A DNA stretch of 64,000 nucleotides from Plasmopara viticola. Lineage: Eukaryota; Oomycota; Peronosporomycetes; Peronosporales; Peronosporaceae. This document shows, one piece after another, positions 24,780-34,189 of the stretch. The translations under genes were made by a program, and so were the position numbers. How positions within the stretch are numbered: the stretch's first letter is position 1; each line of letters starts with the position of its first letter. The stretch lies in assembly GCA_001695595.3 (NCBI GenBank), contig MBPM02000033.1, positions 372,001 through 436,000 of the forward strand. The letters run 5' to 3'. Under the pieces are notes generated by a model. That model had not been told where the DNA came from, made no database searches, and saw only the letters and a program-made list of their open reading frames with translations.

Positions 24780-25370
24780 ATGTGGATTTCAAATTAGACG
24801 CTGAATTGGTCCGTTACCAAGAGCTGGAGTTATTTCTGCAATCAAACCAGTAGCTACAGTCGCGGAAGCATAAATTGAATTATTCACAAAACCATCTCCT
24901 TGTGTTGAAGCGGTAGGATTGCTACTACTTTGTGGAAAATTCAGACTGACTGCATTATGTGGAGCGAGATAGCAATCTGCACCGTTCTTTAATAGATCGT
25001 CGTTACACCATTCAGTTTGAGCTCGTGAAATGTTCCAATATTTTTTATTTTCATTGCTCGTAATGACATATTTACCGTTAATTTCAATCGCTACTTTATC
25101 CAAAAAACTTATATACACCAGCTTTTGTTCTACCGCGAAACGTTTAAACCCTCATTAAGAGCAGAAGTAGACCTTCATAAGGGACGTTTTCATATGCATC
25201 TCGAAGGCTGCCGTGGCTAGTCGAGCCATTTAGTGGTGAGGTCGCATTGATGATGACAGTTCCCGATTAATACAAATCGTTGCTGTCATCTACGACATCT
25301 ACAGCACGCTTGTCTGTGCTGACACTGACAACTGGATCCGGATTAGTTGTTGAATCAAACAACAACGGAT
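24780..25370 (-). pseudogene. virus-like structural-protein-like gene, copy C
   Basis: This is the best preserved copy. Frame 25118-24789 (about 109 codons) carries EINGKYVITSNE, a WCNDDLLKNGADCYLAP block, SLNFPQSSSNPTAS and a VNNSIYASATVATG block, ending QRLI. The N-terminal part (DPVV, NATSPLNGST-like) lies just upstream in another frame after a break near 25130. The repeated polar, beta-type composition and association with a protease-like frame suggest a capsid-type protein of a Polinton-like element. No signature proves it. Confidence 0.4.
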
Positions 25371-25479
25371 CTCCTAATTGGGTGCTGTCCCTCATTATTG
25401 AAATTGGAGGTTATTCATTGTCTGTGTTACTATATATATAAGCATTACATCGTGATTGTTAAATCGAATAAATTAGAGT

Positions 25480-26020
25480 GAAGCTCGAGAGTCCTTGACG
25501 TCAAAATGGACGTTCGAAAGGCTCGTGGGGTCCTTCGATACTTCACAAGATCTCTTGTCCTCGGACAATTGGGCGAACCAACCGCTAATGGACTACAACA
25601 TCTTGCGATTCAACTGAACGTTCATATCGATGAGATAATAGATTCTAGAAACATTAGAGCAGCTTAAGGCTTGAGAGTAATTTCTCTAGCCGTCAGACTA
25701 TTAGAGCATCTTTAGATTTTGATAGCTAAATTATACTACTTCGATCAGACTTAGGTGAATGCCATTGGATTTGTGTGCGCAGCAATAAATACTTTGATGG
25801 GTTTGAGGCCTCCAAGAATTCTGGGTGATATAAATTGTAATCATAAACAGTTTCAAGTGACATACGATGATTATTGTGGTTTATGGAGTTTGTTGTATCT
25901 TTATTGCAAACAACACAATCGACCTCATTTACTGGTGAGACATTTTCACACAGAAGTTTTACTACGTTAGTATAGAACTAATATGAATAGTATTTGATGA
26001 TACAGAGGACCTGAAGTGGA
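25480..26020 (+). pseudogene. adenain-like (Polinton-type) cysteine protease remnant, copy C
   Basis: Frame 25755-25970 contains LGDINCNHKQFQVTYDDYCG followed by LWSLLYLYC. The cysteine in 'D-YCGLW' followed by a hydrophobic helix resembles the catalytic-cysteine helix of adenovirus-like maturation proteases, which Polintons and Polinton-like viruses carry. The His/Asp half of the active site is not identifiable. Upstream, at 25500-25740, an eroded frame with LGQLGEPTANGLQ precedes several stops. The short match makes this tentative. Confidence 0.35.
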
Positions 26021-26434
26021 TGAAGTTGCTCCAGAATAGATGTGATAATGCTGAATTGGCCTTTTTTCGTTCTGAATTGGGTAAAAAAAGTTCGAGCCAT
26101 CCATTTCAAATTATTTCAAAGAAGAGATCTTCACAAAAGATAAAAAGCTTTACTCAAAGATGAATTTGTTAGCAAAGGAGATTTTTTCACGAAATTACCT
26201 TAACATTGCTGAATGCCAGATTGAACAATGGTGCATTGATACTATACATTATTGTATGTTGCGTAAAGCGATTTTTGAGAATACCCGAAATAATAAAGTT
26301 GGAGTTGTGTAAAAATATTTTGACGGGTTCGACAAAATACGTGTTTTTTTCTTGATTTGTTGGGCTTTTCGTTAATCTTGAAACTCGCACTAATCAAATC
26401 AATTTCTTCACAAAGCTGGATGCTGAATGCTTTC

Positions 26435-26447
26435 CTATTTCCGGGTA
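26435..26447. repeat. target-site duplication, left copy
   Basis: The 13-mer ctatttccgggta is repeated exactly at 26768-26780, bracketing the short LINE-derived element. Confidence 0.85.
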
Positions 26448-26767
26448 ATAATGTAGTGTAATGTATTACGTTATCGCGTTGCCAAGTTATGCACGTGCTA
26501 GGCTCAGTCTGGCTAGTCCACGGCATAGAGTGGTGTCGGGTCTCGTTCGGCGGGCAATGTAGCCAGCACCGAGGTCGTGAGGGTCTGCCATTATTTTGCT
26601 TAGCTCTGACTTGGTAAGAGCCCAGGTGGCGCCCGGTGCTGGAGACCGTCGCGTCGAGGGTGAGACTCGTTAGAGACCTGCAGATGCCCGAGAGCACCTG
26701 CCCAAAGCGCGCGAGCATTTAGCCCCCGCGCTTGCAAGAAGGGCGTCACCCCAACCTTTTCCAAGCT
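26448..26767 (-). mobile_element. short LINE-derived non-autonomous element, copy 2
   Basis: Same family as 22532-22858 but inverted. The tail (aatgtagtgtaatgtattac) is on the left and the 5' end (ccccaaccttttcc) on the right. It is about 320 bp, with the same internal deletion structure. Its 13-bp target-site duplication splits the end of the copy-C duplication. Confidence 0.85.
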
Positions 26768-26780
26768 CTATTTCCGGGTA
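26768..26780. repeat. target-site duplication, right copy
   Basis: Identical to 26435-26447 (ctatttccgggta). Confidence 0.85.
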
Positions 26781-26936
26781 CACACATATATCGCTCGTTT
26801 TAGCGGATTCTACCGCTTCAAGTTGCTAGACAGTATCATCGTATCGGATAGATACGTAATATCTATAAATAAATATTTTGTACTTCAGTCATCCATATGG
26901 GTAGTCAAAAACCCAGCATTGGGTTGCACCGTTTGA

Positions 26937-27840
26937 TTGGCTGATATACGAACAGAAAGAACGTTCGTCCCTCGCAGAAAGCTTGTGTGCGCGCTCGTCG
27001 GTGTGAAGGGAAACATGATTTTTGTGGACATCGAGGCGAGCGAGTTAGTGGATGACGTGAAGAAGGCCATTGCGGAAGATCAGAAGTATGACTCCGCAGC
27101 GAGCAAGCTGGAGCTGTTCCTCGCCAGGGAGGGTGACAATACATGGCTCGATAGAAGCGGCGCGGAGGCTTTGATGCTCGATGGACACCCAGCAGGATTT
27201 ACGCACATGGATCCGTCGTTGTGGGTCAAGAACCCGACGAACTTTGGTTAGATATTCGAGCCAAACGAAGGCGAAATTCACGTGTTGGTGGTGGTTCCGG
27301 AGTAAGAGCAATCGCAACCGAGACTATGGCTTGTCAATTGGTCGGTTGAGAATGCGCTCAACACGAAAAGAATTCGATGCAGATTGTATCGGTTGGCAAA
27401 TTCGTATCTTGGATATTACGACCCTGACCATCGCATTGGCGACCAGATCCAGGCACTGTGGGATGATGGAAGAACGTTGCGGGTGCATGTGCTATTCAAA
27501 ATTCGCGTCGAATCAGTTTTGCCGCGTCCGGTGGTCAGCAACAGATTTGAGATAAGAGTGTCTAAATATGCGGATTGTGGTTGAAAGTCTAATGACCCAC
27601 TGTTCGCGTGCAGATTAAGTTGATAATCGCCCGTATCTTGCTTGCGCTTCAGCGACTGCCGCACCACGAAGTACCTGTCGTTGATGTTGAAGCAAGGTCA
27701 GCTCATCTTGATGCGCTTAAAAGAAGGTTTCGTTGCATCGGAGGATCGTTTGGAGATGCGAATTACTGTGTACGTTGAGAATCCAAAGGTGTTTTGCGAA
27801 TGCATCGAGTGGAAGCGTGAACATATTGAGAAATGCTAAC
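26937..27840 (+). pseudogene. Crinkler (CRN) effector pseudogene 3, HNH-type C-terminus
   Basis: The CRN N-terminal domain reads well from 26980 to 27249, with CALVGVKGN, LELFLAREGD, WLDRSGAEAL and GFTHMDPSLWVKNP. The position of the normal start codon is not ATG (RKLVCALVG), so the start is lost. A stop at 27249-27251 is followed by frame changes; the expected HVLVVVP junction is readable only in another frame near 27280. The C-terminal blocks DDGRTLRVHVLFKIRVESV (27384-27584) and MRLKEGFVASEDRLEMR (near 27700-27770) match pseudogene 1. So do flanking non-coding segments out to about 28160, in inverted orientation. The two are paralogous decayed copies. Confidence 0.8.
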
Positions 27841-27869
27841 AAGAATACTTCGACATGGCATCTGCAACA

Positions 27870-29300
27870 GAACGACAGTATTTAGTAATACACGCAAGTT
27901 ACATTAATAGAAACACATGAAGTTAGCAATCATCGCGGATGAAGAGGTAAAGCACAGTGAGAGCAGTGATCGAATGTATAAAGATTATTGGTCTCCTGTC
28001 CAAGTACGATTCTAAATCTGATATCCTGTCTACACTGGTGGTGTCGGGATAGTACGAATATGGAGAGTAGTGTGTCACGAGTATTCGAATAACGTTGTCC
28101 TGTTGTCCACTTACGTCTCTCGATCTGATATCCTGTTTAAACTGATATTGTCGAGATTGTACGAATTTGCCTCTTATAATGAACTACTTTTAAGTAATGT
28201 ATTCATCTCGAAGAGCCCGTATTTTCTGCTCACCTATATGGCCTGATAACCCGCAGAACCGCAACAAGAAAACGACAACTATTTCTGTGTCAGACACAGG
28301 AGGTTAGGACTAAAAAATGGTAATAATAATAATATCTATTTAATTCTGCGTCTTAAATTCGTTCAAGTTTTCTTTCGATGATGGGCATTTATTCTGAGCA
28401 GTGCATGAGACTACCATACTTGGTTAAGAATGACATTCCCATGGATAGGAATGGAATACCTCGGGATGAGAAAACCATACCCAGGGGTGAGAATGAATTT
28501 CTTGGGATTAGGAACCCATACCCAGGGATTGTAATCAAGGATGAGAATGTCATACCCACAATTTGACAACCTCAGACTGTACAGTGACCGACCTGCAGTC
28601 GCTTAAATCGATCGCAATATCGTGCGCTCTCAGTATCGATTTGCGTTAGCGGGTTCACAGACACCTCTACTCTACTACTAAATCCCACCGCGCATGTGAA
28701 ACGGCTCATAAAGTAGAAAAATGAAAGAAACACCTTCAAGCGGTCGCTTAGTGCAATGACGTTTCCCGTTTTATGCTACATCAGCCATTCCTTCAAAAAT
28801 AATAGTACTCGAAGAGATTTGCTTGTTCGTTCTGTTTATTTTTATTTCAGTGTAGGCATGTTCAAGGATAGGCTTAGAAAATATTTAGTGTGTATCCAAG
28901 TCTTTACCCTTTTTCTTAGAATTTGGCAAAGTAATGGCATATCTACTGCGATGAGCAAAAAAAATGCGTCAACATATTCTCTACATTATTCCGCAACCAA
29001 GCGGTGAAGCAGCATCTCATTCAACAAATGCAGTCTTGCCTACCACTTCGATGAGTCGCTCTAAGGCTTTATATCATTCACTACATGCCAACACATCTAC
29101 AATCATCGATGCATTGGACTGCGAAGACTAACTTGCGTCATTTGAGTCCATGATCCTGCTGGACAACACTATTGAACAATTTAGATTTCGATTCGCTTCA
29201 GCAGCAATTAAAATACATATATACCGCCAAAGCAACTCTAGTTGTTCACCCGTCACGGCATTTTTAATAAGAACCTTTAAATCATCCACGCTACAGATAG
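27870..29300. other. intergenic, repeats only
   Basis: 27870-28200 continues an inverted similarity to 18170-18480, the region downstream of CRN pseudogene 1. A degenerate 21-bp tandem repeat lies at 28410-28562. A short taataataat microsatellite is at 28319-28338. No gene is supported in the rest. Confidence 0.5.
28410..28562. repeat. degenerate 21-bp minisatellite
   Basis: Units end in gataggaa, gatgagaa, ggtgagaa or gattaggaa and begin with a variant of ccataccc. Five successive unit boundaries fall 21 bp apart, then one unit is 12 bp longer. A related single unit (gggatgagactaccatg) occurs at 20080. The 21-bp period keeps a reading frame open but I see no reason to think it is translated. 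Confidence 0.7.
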
Positions 29301-29305
29301 GCAGG

Positions 29306-32271
29306 TTAGTTGACCTTTATTAAAAAAAGCCCCTTCACAGCTGTATACCTTCTAGAGAAAAGGTCGTCCAGACTAATTTTGTGTAGAAGTGACTGTGCTG
29401 CGTAGTGATTAAGAATTCTTGTTGACACGAGAAAGCGTTCGAATTGCGACTCTTCATCCAGTAAAAATGGACGCTCGAACCATAAGCGCGGCAGAATACG
29501 GTGTTCATTCAGTGCAACGTCCGCACACTCATCTACGATCGCACGCACGAAATTGCCGGTTTCTTCGCAGGAAAAGCTATAAAAAATCAGTAACATGGAT
29601 TGCGTGTGGACAAGTGTGTCAAACAGCACAGTATACCTAGTAAAAACTTTAATATCGATTCGAAATTGCACGAGAGCAGTACAAAACGATAATATCCTGT
29701 TTTCTGTCTTGGCTGATGGAGATGCATCAAAAGCTATTGCGAGTGTAAGTTAATGGCAGCGACGCAACGAGTAATTTTACGGTTCTTACCGATGATAATC
29801 CAACATTTCTGCAGTTGAAGTTGCAAGCAAGCTAAGGAGAAAATAAATTCTCGCATCCTGTCTTCGGCTTCGTCACACAAATGTCACTTGAATTGAAATT
29901 TTGTTTTTTGCCCAAGCCTCCTTAGGTGCTCACCTTGGAATGTGTCTTCGGTAACCACGCAAATGCAATTACTCTCGTCCACCAGGATATCAATAGGTGA
30001 TGGAAGGTTTCGCTCAATGAAAAAAATTTGCTGTTCAGTGCAAAGCTCGTCAAGAAGTTTATCCTGTATACCAACAAAGTTAGCTAGTTTCTTCAGACAA
30101 CGCCTTAAGTGTTCTTTTACCTGCTCGAGAAATTCAATTGAGCAAAGGACACGAACAGACATTCTCTCTGTCATGACTTTTTGCTTTTTTGGAGACGGCT
30201 GATTTTCCTCAAATGTTGAAGCATTGGCTGTGAGATCGGAAGTTGAACATAAAGGCCCCGCATTCCCACCGTTCACCCGCGAGAAGGCGAGGAGGTCATT
30301 TTTGTTAGATGAGCCCAAAAGAAGCCTGTATTTGGCACTGTCAAGGATTCTTGCTAAGATGGCATTGACCAAATTCCCGCTATAAGCTCCTGTCATTTTC
30401 TGGCCGATTGAAATAGCGCTGCTCCAATAATCCGAGCAAATTAGATGGAGCAAAAACACCGAACGATTAGGTCCTACCGCAACGTATGTAGCCAAGAAGC
30501 TTGACGAAGGTTGGTGCAGGCCTCGACTATGTCGACGCTAGAATACGCCGAAGGATTCATGCACATCCTTTTGACTATCTGGAAATGCTGCACAATTATT
30601 GCTTTGAGTCCCTCTAAGCTAATGCAGTCCAGTGCGTGTTGGAAAGAAGCTTTGTTCACTTGGAGCAACTTTTTACGCATTAGATCCCACAGCGCTGGTC
30701 GAGCGATTTGTTGCAGAAACTGGTCGAAATTTAGAGGGCGATCGGAGCCACCTACGACCAAGTTCCTTGTTGACACGACGTCGCATGTGTCGGCTTCTAC
30801 TGGTGACTTACTCCATCTGCACTGCAAAAATTGATCGCTCAAAAAGTAGTCTGTGCTAAATGGATCGTCATCAGCAACAACAGTAAGCTTTGTTGATGGC
30901 TGATTGGCTTGAGATACAATAATTTTGTCATGGCTGCAAATCTGGTTACTTTGCGATGACTGAGTTTTCGAGCGCGGTTCTGAAACATTTACTTTTTCTG
31001 GTACTTTTTCGTCAATTTGTATGCTGCGAGACACACTAGAAGGTACAGTAGATGTAGGCTGCACTGGCGATGGCAGCAATTGCTCTGTAACCGATTTTGC
31101 CAAGCTTTCAATTGTGACTTCCATATTCCAGATACACGGAACATTCATCGATGCTCGAGTCAGCGAGATATCTGAACGTCGGAGACTACGCAAATAGCTA
31201 TTTGCGAGCTCTACAATCTTAGCTGGAGCCTGGTCGATTGTGGCATCATCCCATCGTACCAGATCAAAAGGAAGCAAAAGCTGCTGCAATCTCCCTCCAA
31301 GATCCGCGGATAAGCGAAAAATGTGAAGGCCGTCAATTGACAAATTTACGTCAAAAATATTTGGCACGACGATATCCTGTACCATTTGCGTATTCCTTCT
31401 GACCATTTTTTTAAAGAAATTGCTTGACTCTTCTATCAGTGAGTGTCCAATCGGTCGAATTGTCTCAAACCACCCGCACTGTATCCGGCGTGGCTCACAC
31501 GAGGGAAGTTGTTTCCCCTGTTTGATGTTTTCGTCCGTTTTTCGCGAGTTTTGTTGCTGGTAAAGTTCCTTAAACGGATCCCAACAGCTCCAGAGATTCG
31601 AAACATTCTCGATGAGAGAGTTTTGATGCTCTGCCTGTAACACCTCAATAAGATCTCGAAGACGTTGCTTTCCACTCTGTTTTATATTAAGATAACAAGC
31701 TGTTGTGGCTGTGAAGGGACAATTGGGGAGTCTTAGCTCGGTCAGACGGCTGTACTGCTCACCATGCTGTCCAGTATTTATATTCGTCTCGCCTGACGAG
31801 AGTGTACCCACAATGCTCTCAATATCGGTCGGTCTACACAACAACGTGTCATCTCTCGTTTCATGTGCTTGAAAGTTGTCGTAGTCCAGCATGCTGCTAC
31901 CTTTTGGCAACCCTGTGTCTTCGTCATCACTTCTTAATGCGCAATCTGCAACACTGTCGGTATTCTCGCAAGGCTCCCCGTCTGTATCGTCAGAATCATG
32001 AAATTTATCGTCCGACTTTTCTAATTCATATAAGGCTAAAGCGTTAAATTTCTTTAAGCTCGTATCTTGAGTCCGTCGTTGTGCTTGTTCATCAATTATT
32101 GGTGTCGCCACACTGCAGACTTGGTCACGTGATTCAGCGCAGAGCTCTGTATCAATCACGACATTAAATGCTTCCAGTACGACACTATGAAATGTAGACA
32201 AGTCTTTTCAAAGGCCGGTTGCATTGCAGCGCACCTGTCACGTCCCCGGCGTGAATTTTTGGTCGCGGCAT
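29306..32271 (-). CDS. SHOC1/Zip2-like meiotic crossover protein (probable), six exons
   Basis: SHOC1/Zip2 proteins carry an inactive XPF-nuclease-like domain and promote interfering meiotic crossovers (ZMM group). Exons: 32271-32235, 32170-30478, 30421-29888, 29831-29790, 29696-29637 and 29576-29306. They join in frame to 2637 nt (878 residues). Every junction is GT..AG, and intron 2 has two CTAAT branch-like sites. An acidic, serine-rich N-terminal half (about 1-400) has no recognised domain. The C-terminal 250 residues resemble the SHOC1 core: ERNLPSPIDILVDESNCICV, then an ALVQFRIDIKVF strand, SFSCEETGNFVRAIV, and finally FLVSTRILNHYAAQSLL, the helix-hairpin-like end of XPF-type folds. Exon 1 (MPRPKIHAGD) is inferred because the long frame lacks an early ATG. 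The last exon may splice on at an AAG|GTCAAC. The gene model is stronger than the name. Confidence 0.6.
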
Positions 32272-32335
32272 TTTGCAGAATGAATGTTGCAAAGGTTGAA
32301 GTTTTTGTTCATCTAGAACTTTGTAAGAGTGAATT

Positions 32336-32362
32336 TATAATAATAATATAATAATATAATAC
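32336..32362. repeat. AT microsatellite (taataatataataa)
   Basis: Short imperfect TAA/TAATA repeat about 65 bp upstream of the SHOC1-like start codon. It could be part of an AT-rich promoter. Confidence 0.6.
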
Positions 32363-32813
32363 ACCACTTTCAGGCAAATGTTTACACAAAAGAAATAAGA
32401 TTGCATAGCCTTAGTTTTATGGGGGAAACAAACGGCATTATGTTGCTTGGCTCAGAGCTGGGCCTCGGCGTTAATGCGCTTGTGGGTAGCCTTGTGGGTC
32501 TTCACATGCTAGCATTGGTATGTCACCTGGCTACGCTCTGTCTTACTTTGATGTACGACTGATATATTCCTTCCGCAGTTTTACTGGCTTTTTAAACTCG
32601 TGCAAGAAAGCTCGAATACTACCAAGCGAGCCTCGATCAAGAAGCGCCAATAAGCACTTATGTATCCACATGTGGATGGAACGAGATAAAAAGTATTATT
32701 GTAAGGTTTGTATTGCCAGCTGGTGGATCAAGAAAACTCTTTCCTTTCGGTGTCTTAATTTTCGTTTCAAGTCACTGCGATGCTGAGGCAAGACCTTTAA
32801 TAAAATGATAACT

Positions 32814-33702
32814 CTATTGACGACCATGCAGCTTCATCTCTTGCATGGCCTGGAAGCGACCAGTGTAATATCCTGACTGATACCACGCCAGTAGTACATT
32901 TGCCAAGCCGTCGTCAACTCCAGCTGTACTGGGTGTCGCTCCTGAAAAAGGGGCGGACACACTGGGCATACCAGCGAAGGGTGTCGGCATAGCTGGAATA
33001 GGTCGTGGCGATGCATAGTAAGTCGACGGCGCGGTAGGTGCAGGTGCTTGCGCATAAAGTCCATACGGTTGCTGAGTTACAGTAGCAGAGTACGCAGCCT
33101 GAAATTGGGCCTGGAAATGCGCGTAAGCCTGAGCGTATGCAGCCTGGTATACATCGCCGGGTGCCTGCTGCTGTTGCGAATGATTAGAGCCGAACGGACT
33201 TGATCCCGCTGCAAATCCTGTAGATGACGCTCTGTCCGAGTGTCCAGCGCCCGTGTCCGTGGACGTTGCCAAATTGGCGTATTTATGCTGCTCTTTATCC
33301 TCTTTTTCTTCACTTACGGATCTTGTCTCTATCTTGTTGTTTGAGTGCGTCACAACATTGTGTTTTCTTCCAACATACAGGACACCAACATGAGCTAAAC
33401 TGTAACGCAATCAGAAGCAGGCGTTGCCCTTACCCTCCACTCGACTTGGACAAGGTAGATTTACGTGTACGCTGGTCTGACATTGCCTCCTCAAACGCCT
33501 GCCTCAGGATAACGAGATATTAATGCGTGGACCATGGAGGCCACTTAAAACTAAGGGACGCGTTAGCTCTTATATGCGCATACTGTACCCGCACGATGGC
33601 CATGTCATCCCATTGCTCCTCAAAACCCTCTTCGCTGCTGTTCTACAGAAAGTGCCAAGCACGTTTACAGTCAGTCGTGCTGTGCCGTACGCGCTTGATC
33701 AT
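32814..33702 (-). CDS. SMN: survival motor neuron (SMN) protein, four exons
   Basis: SMN is the oligomeric core of the machinery that loads Sm rings onto spliceosomal snRNAs. Exons: 33702-33691, 33642-33589, 33498-33434 and 33399-32814. They join to 717 nt, 238 residues. Exons 2 and 3 splice to give WDDMAIVRAFEEAM, a close match to the Gemin2-binding helix near the SMN N-terminus. The C-terminus has LANVLLAWYQSGYYTGRF, the YG-box oligomerisation helix. Between them lie a charged segment and an A/Y/Q/P-rich stretch (about residues 95-200). I see no Tudor domain, which animal SMN uses to bind dimethyl-arginine Sm tails. The four-codon first exon (MIKR) is inferred from phase and splice sites and is the least certain part. 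It is followed by the SHOC1-like gene on the same strand. Confidence 0.88.
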
Positions 33703-34189
33703 TGAGGTAAGGCCATTACGATCGACTCCATTCCTTGACGCTAAAGCAGAAGTCGATAACTCATGAGCGTATATAAGCTTCGTTTTGGTCAGCACCAACA
33801 AAAACTATACCACGATGTATGTGGTTTACATATATTGCTACGTATCACCCAAGACCTCTAGTTTTTGGTCGGTAATTTCTTTATTGAGACCGAAGTTACG
33901 ATATTTGAAACACTCGTCACTCTTTTACCGTCAACAAAGTTGTGAGCTGGCTACAGCGCTGCATCTTGCTCAAAAATCCTGTGCAGTAAAAGGATTTGCT
34001 CAAGTAGCATCCCGTTCAAAATTTCCGACCTCATCACTCTGGCTGTTATTAGTTGCACCTCGCTCGTAGTTTACTTTATCATAGGGCAGGGGATAGTTCT
34101 CTTGATTTTACTATTCAAATTAATTTTTGCGAGTCAGTTGCGGTAACAGCCGCCATTTTTATTATTACACCACACACAGCTCACATAAT
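33703..34189. promoter_or_regulatory. shared upstream region of divergent SMN and receptor-kinase genes
   Basis: SMN (minus) and the LRR-TKL gene (plus) diverge from this 487-bp stretch, so both promoters should lie here. Near 34150-34165, gccgccatttttattatt about 35 nt before the plus-strand ATG resembles the oomycete initiator consensus (CATTTTTAT-type core). No coding similarity is seen in the rest. Confidence 0.35.

Larger units (their letters stand above)
22899..26447. repeat. segmental duplication, copy C (~3.5 kb)
   Basis: Partner of 14540-18066. Its right end is interrupted by the short LINE-derived element at 26448-26767. The sequence left of that insertion (gctgaatgctttcctat) still matches copy B near 18030. 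The duplication is therefore older than that insertion. Confidence 0.85.

Noticed and set aside
28410..28562. CRISPR-like or TALE-like repeat array
   Set aside because: Units are degenerate, contiguous without unique spacers, and the host is eukaryotic. It is a simple minisatellite.
33224..33766. Plus-strand frames across 33.2-33.8 kb
   Set aside because: They are antisense to the SMN exons, whose minus-strand splice sites and WDD/YG-box motifs are convincing.
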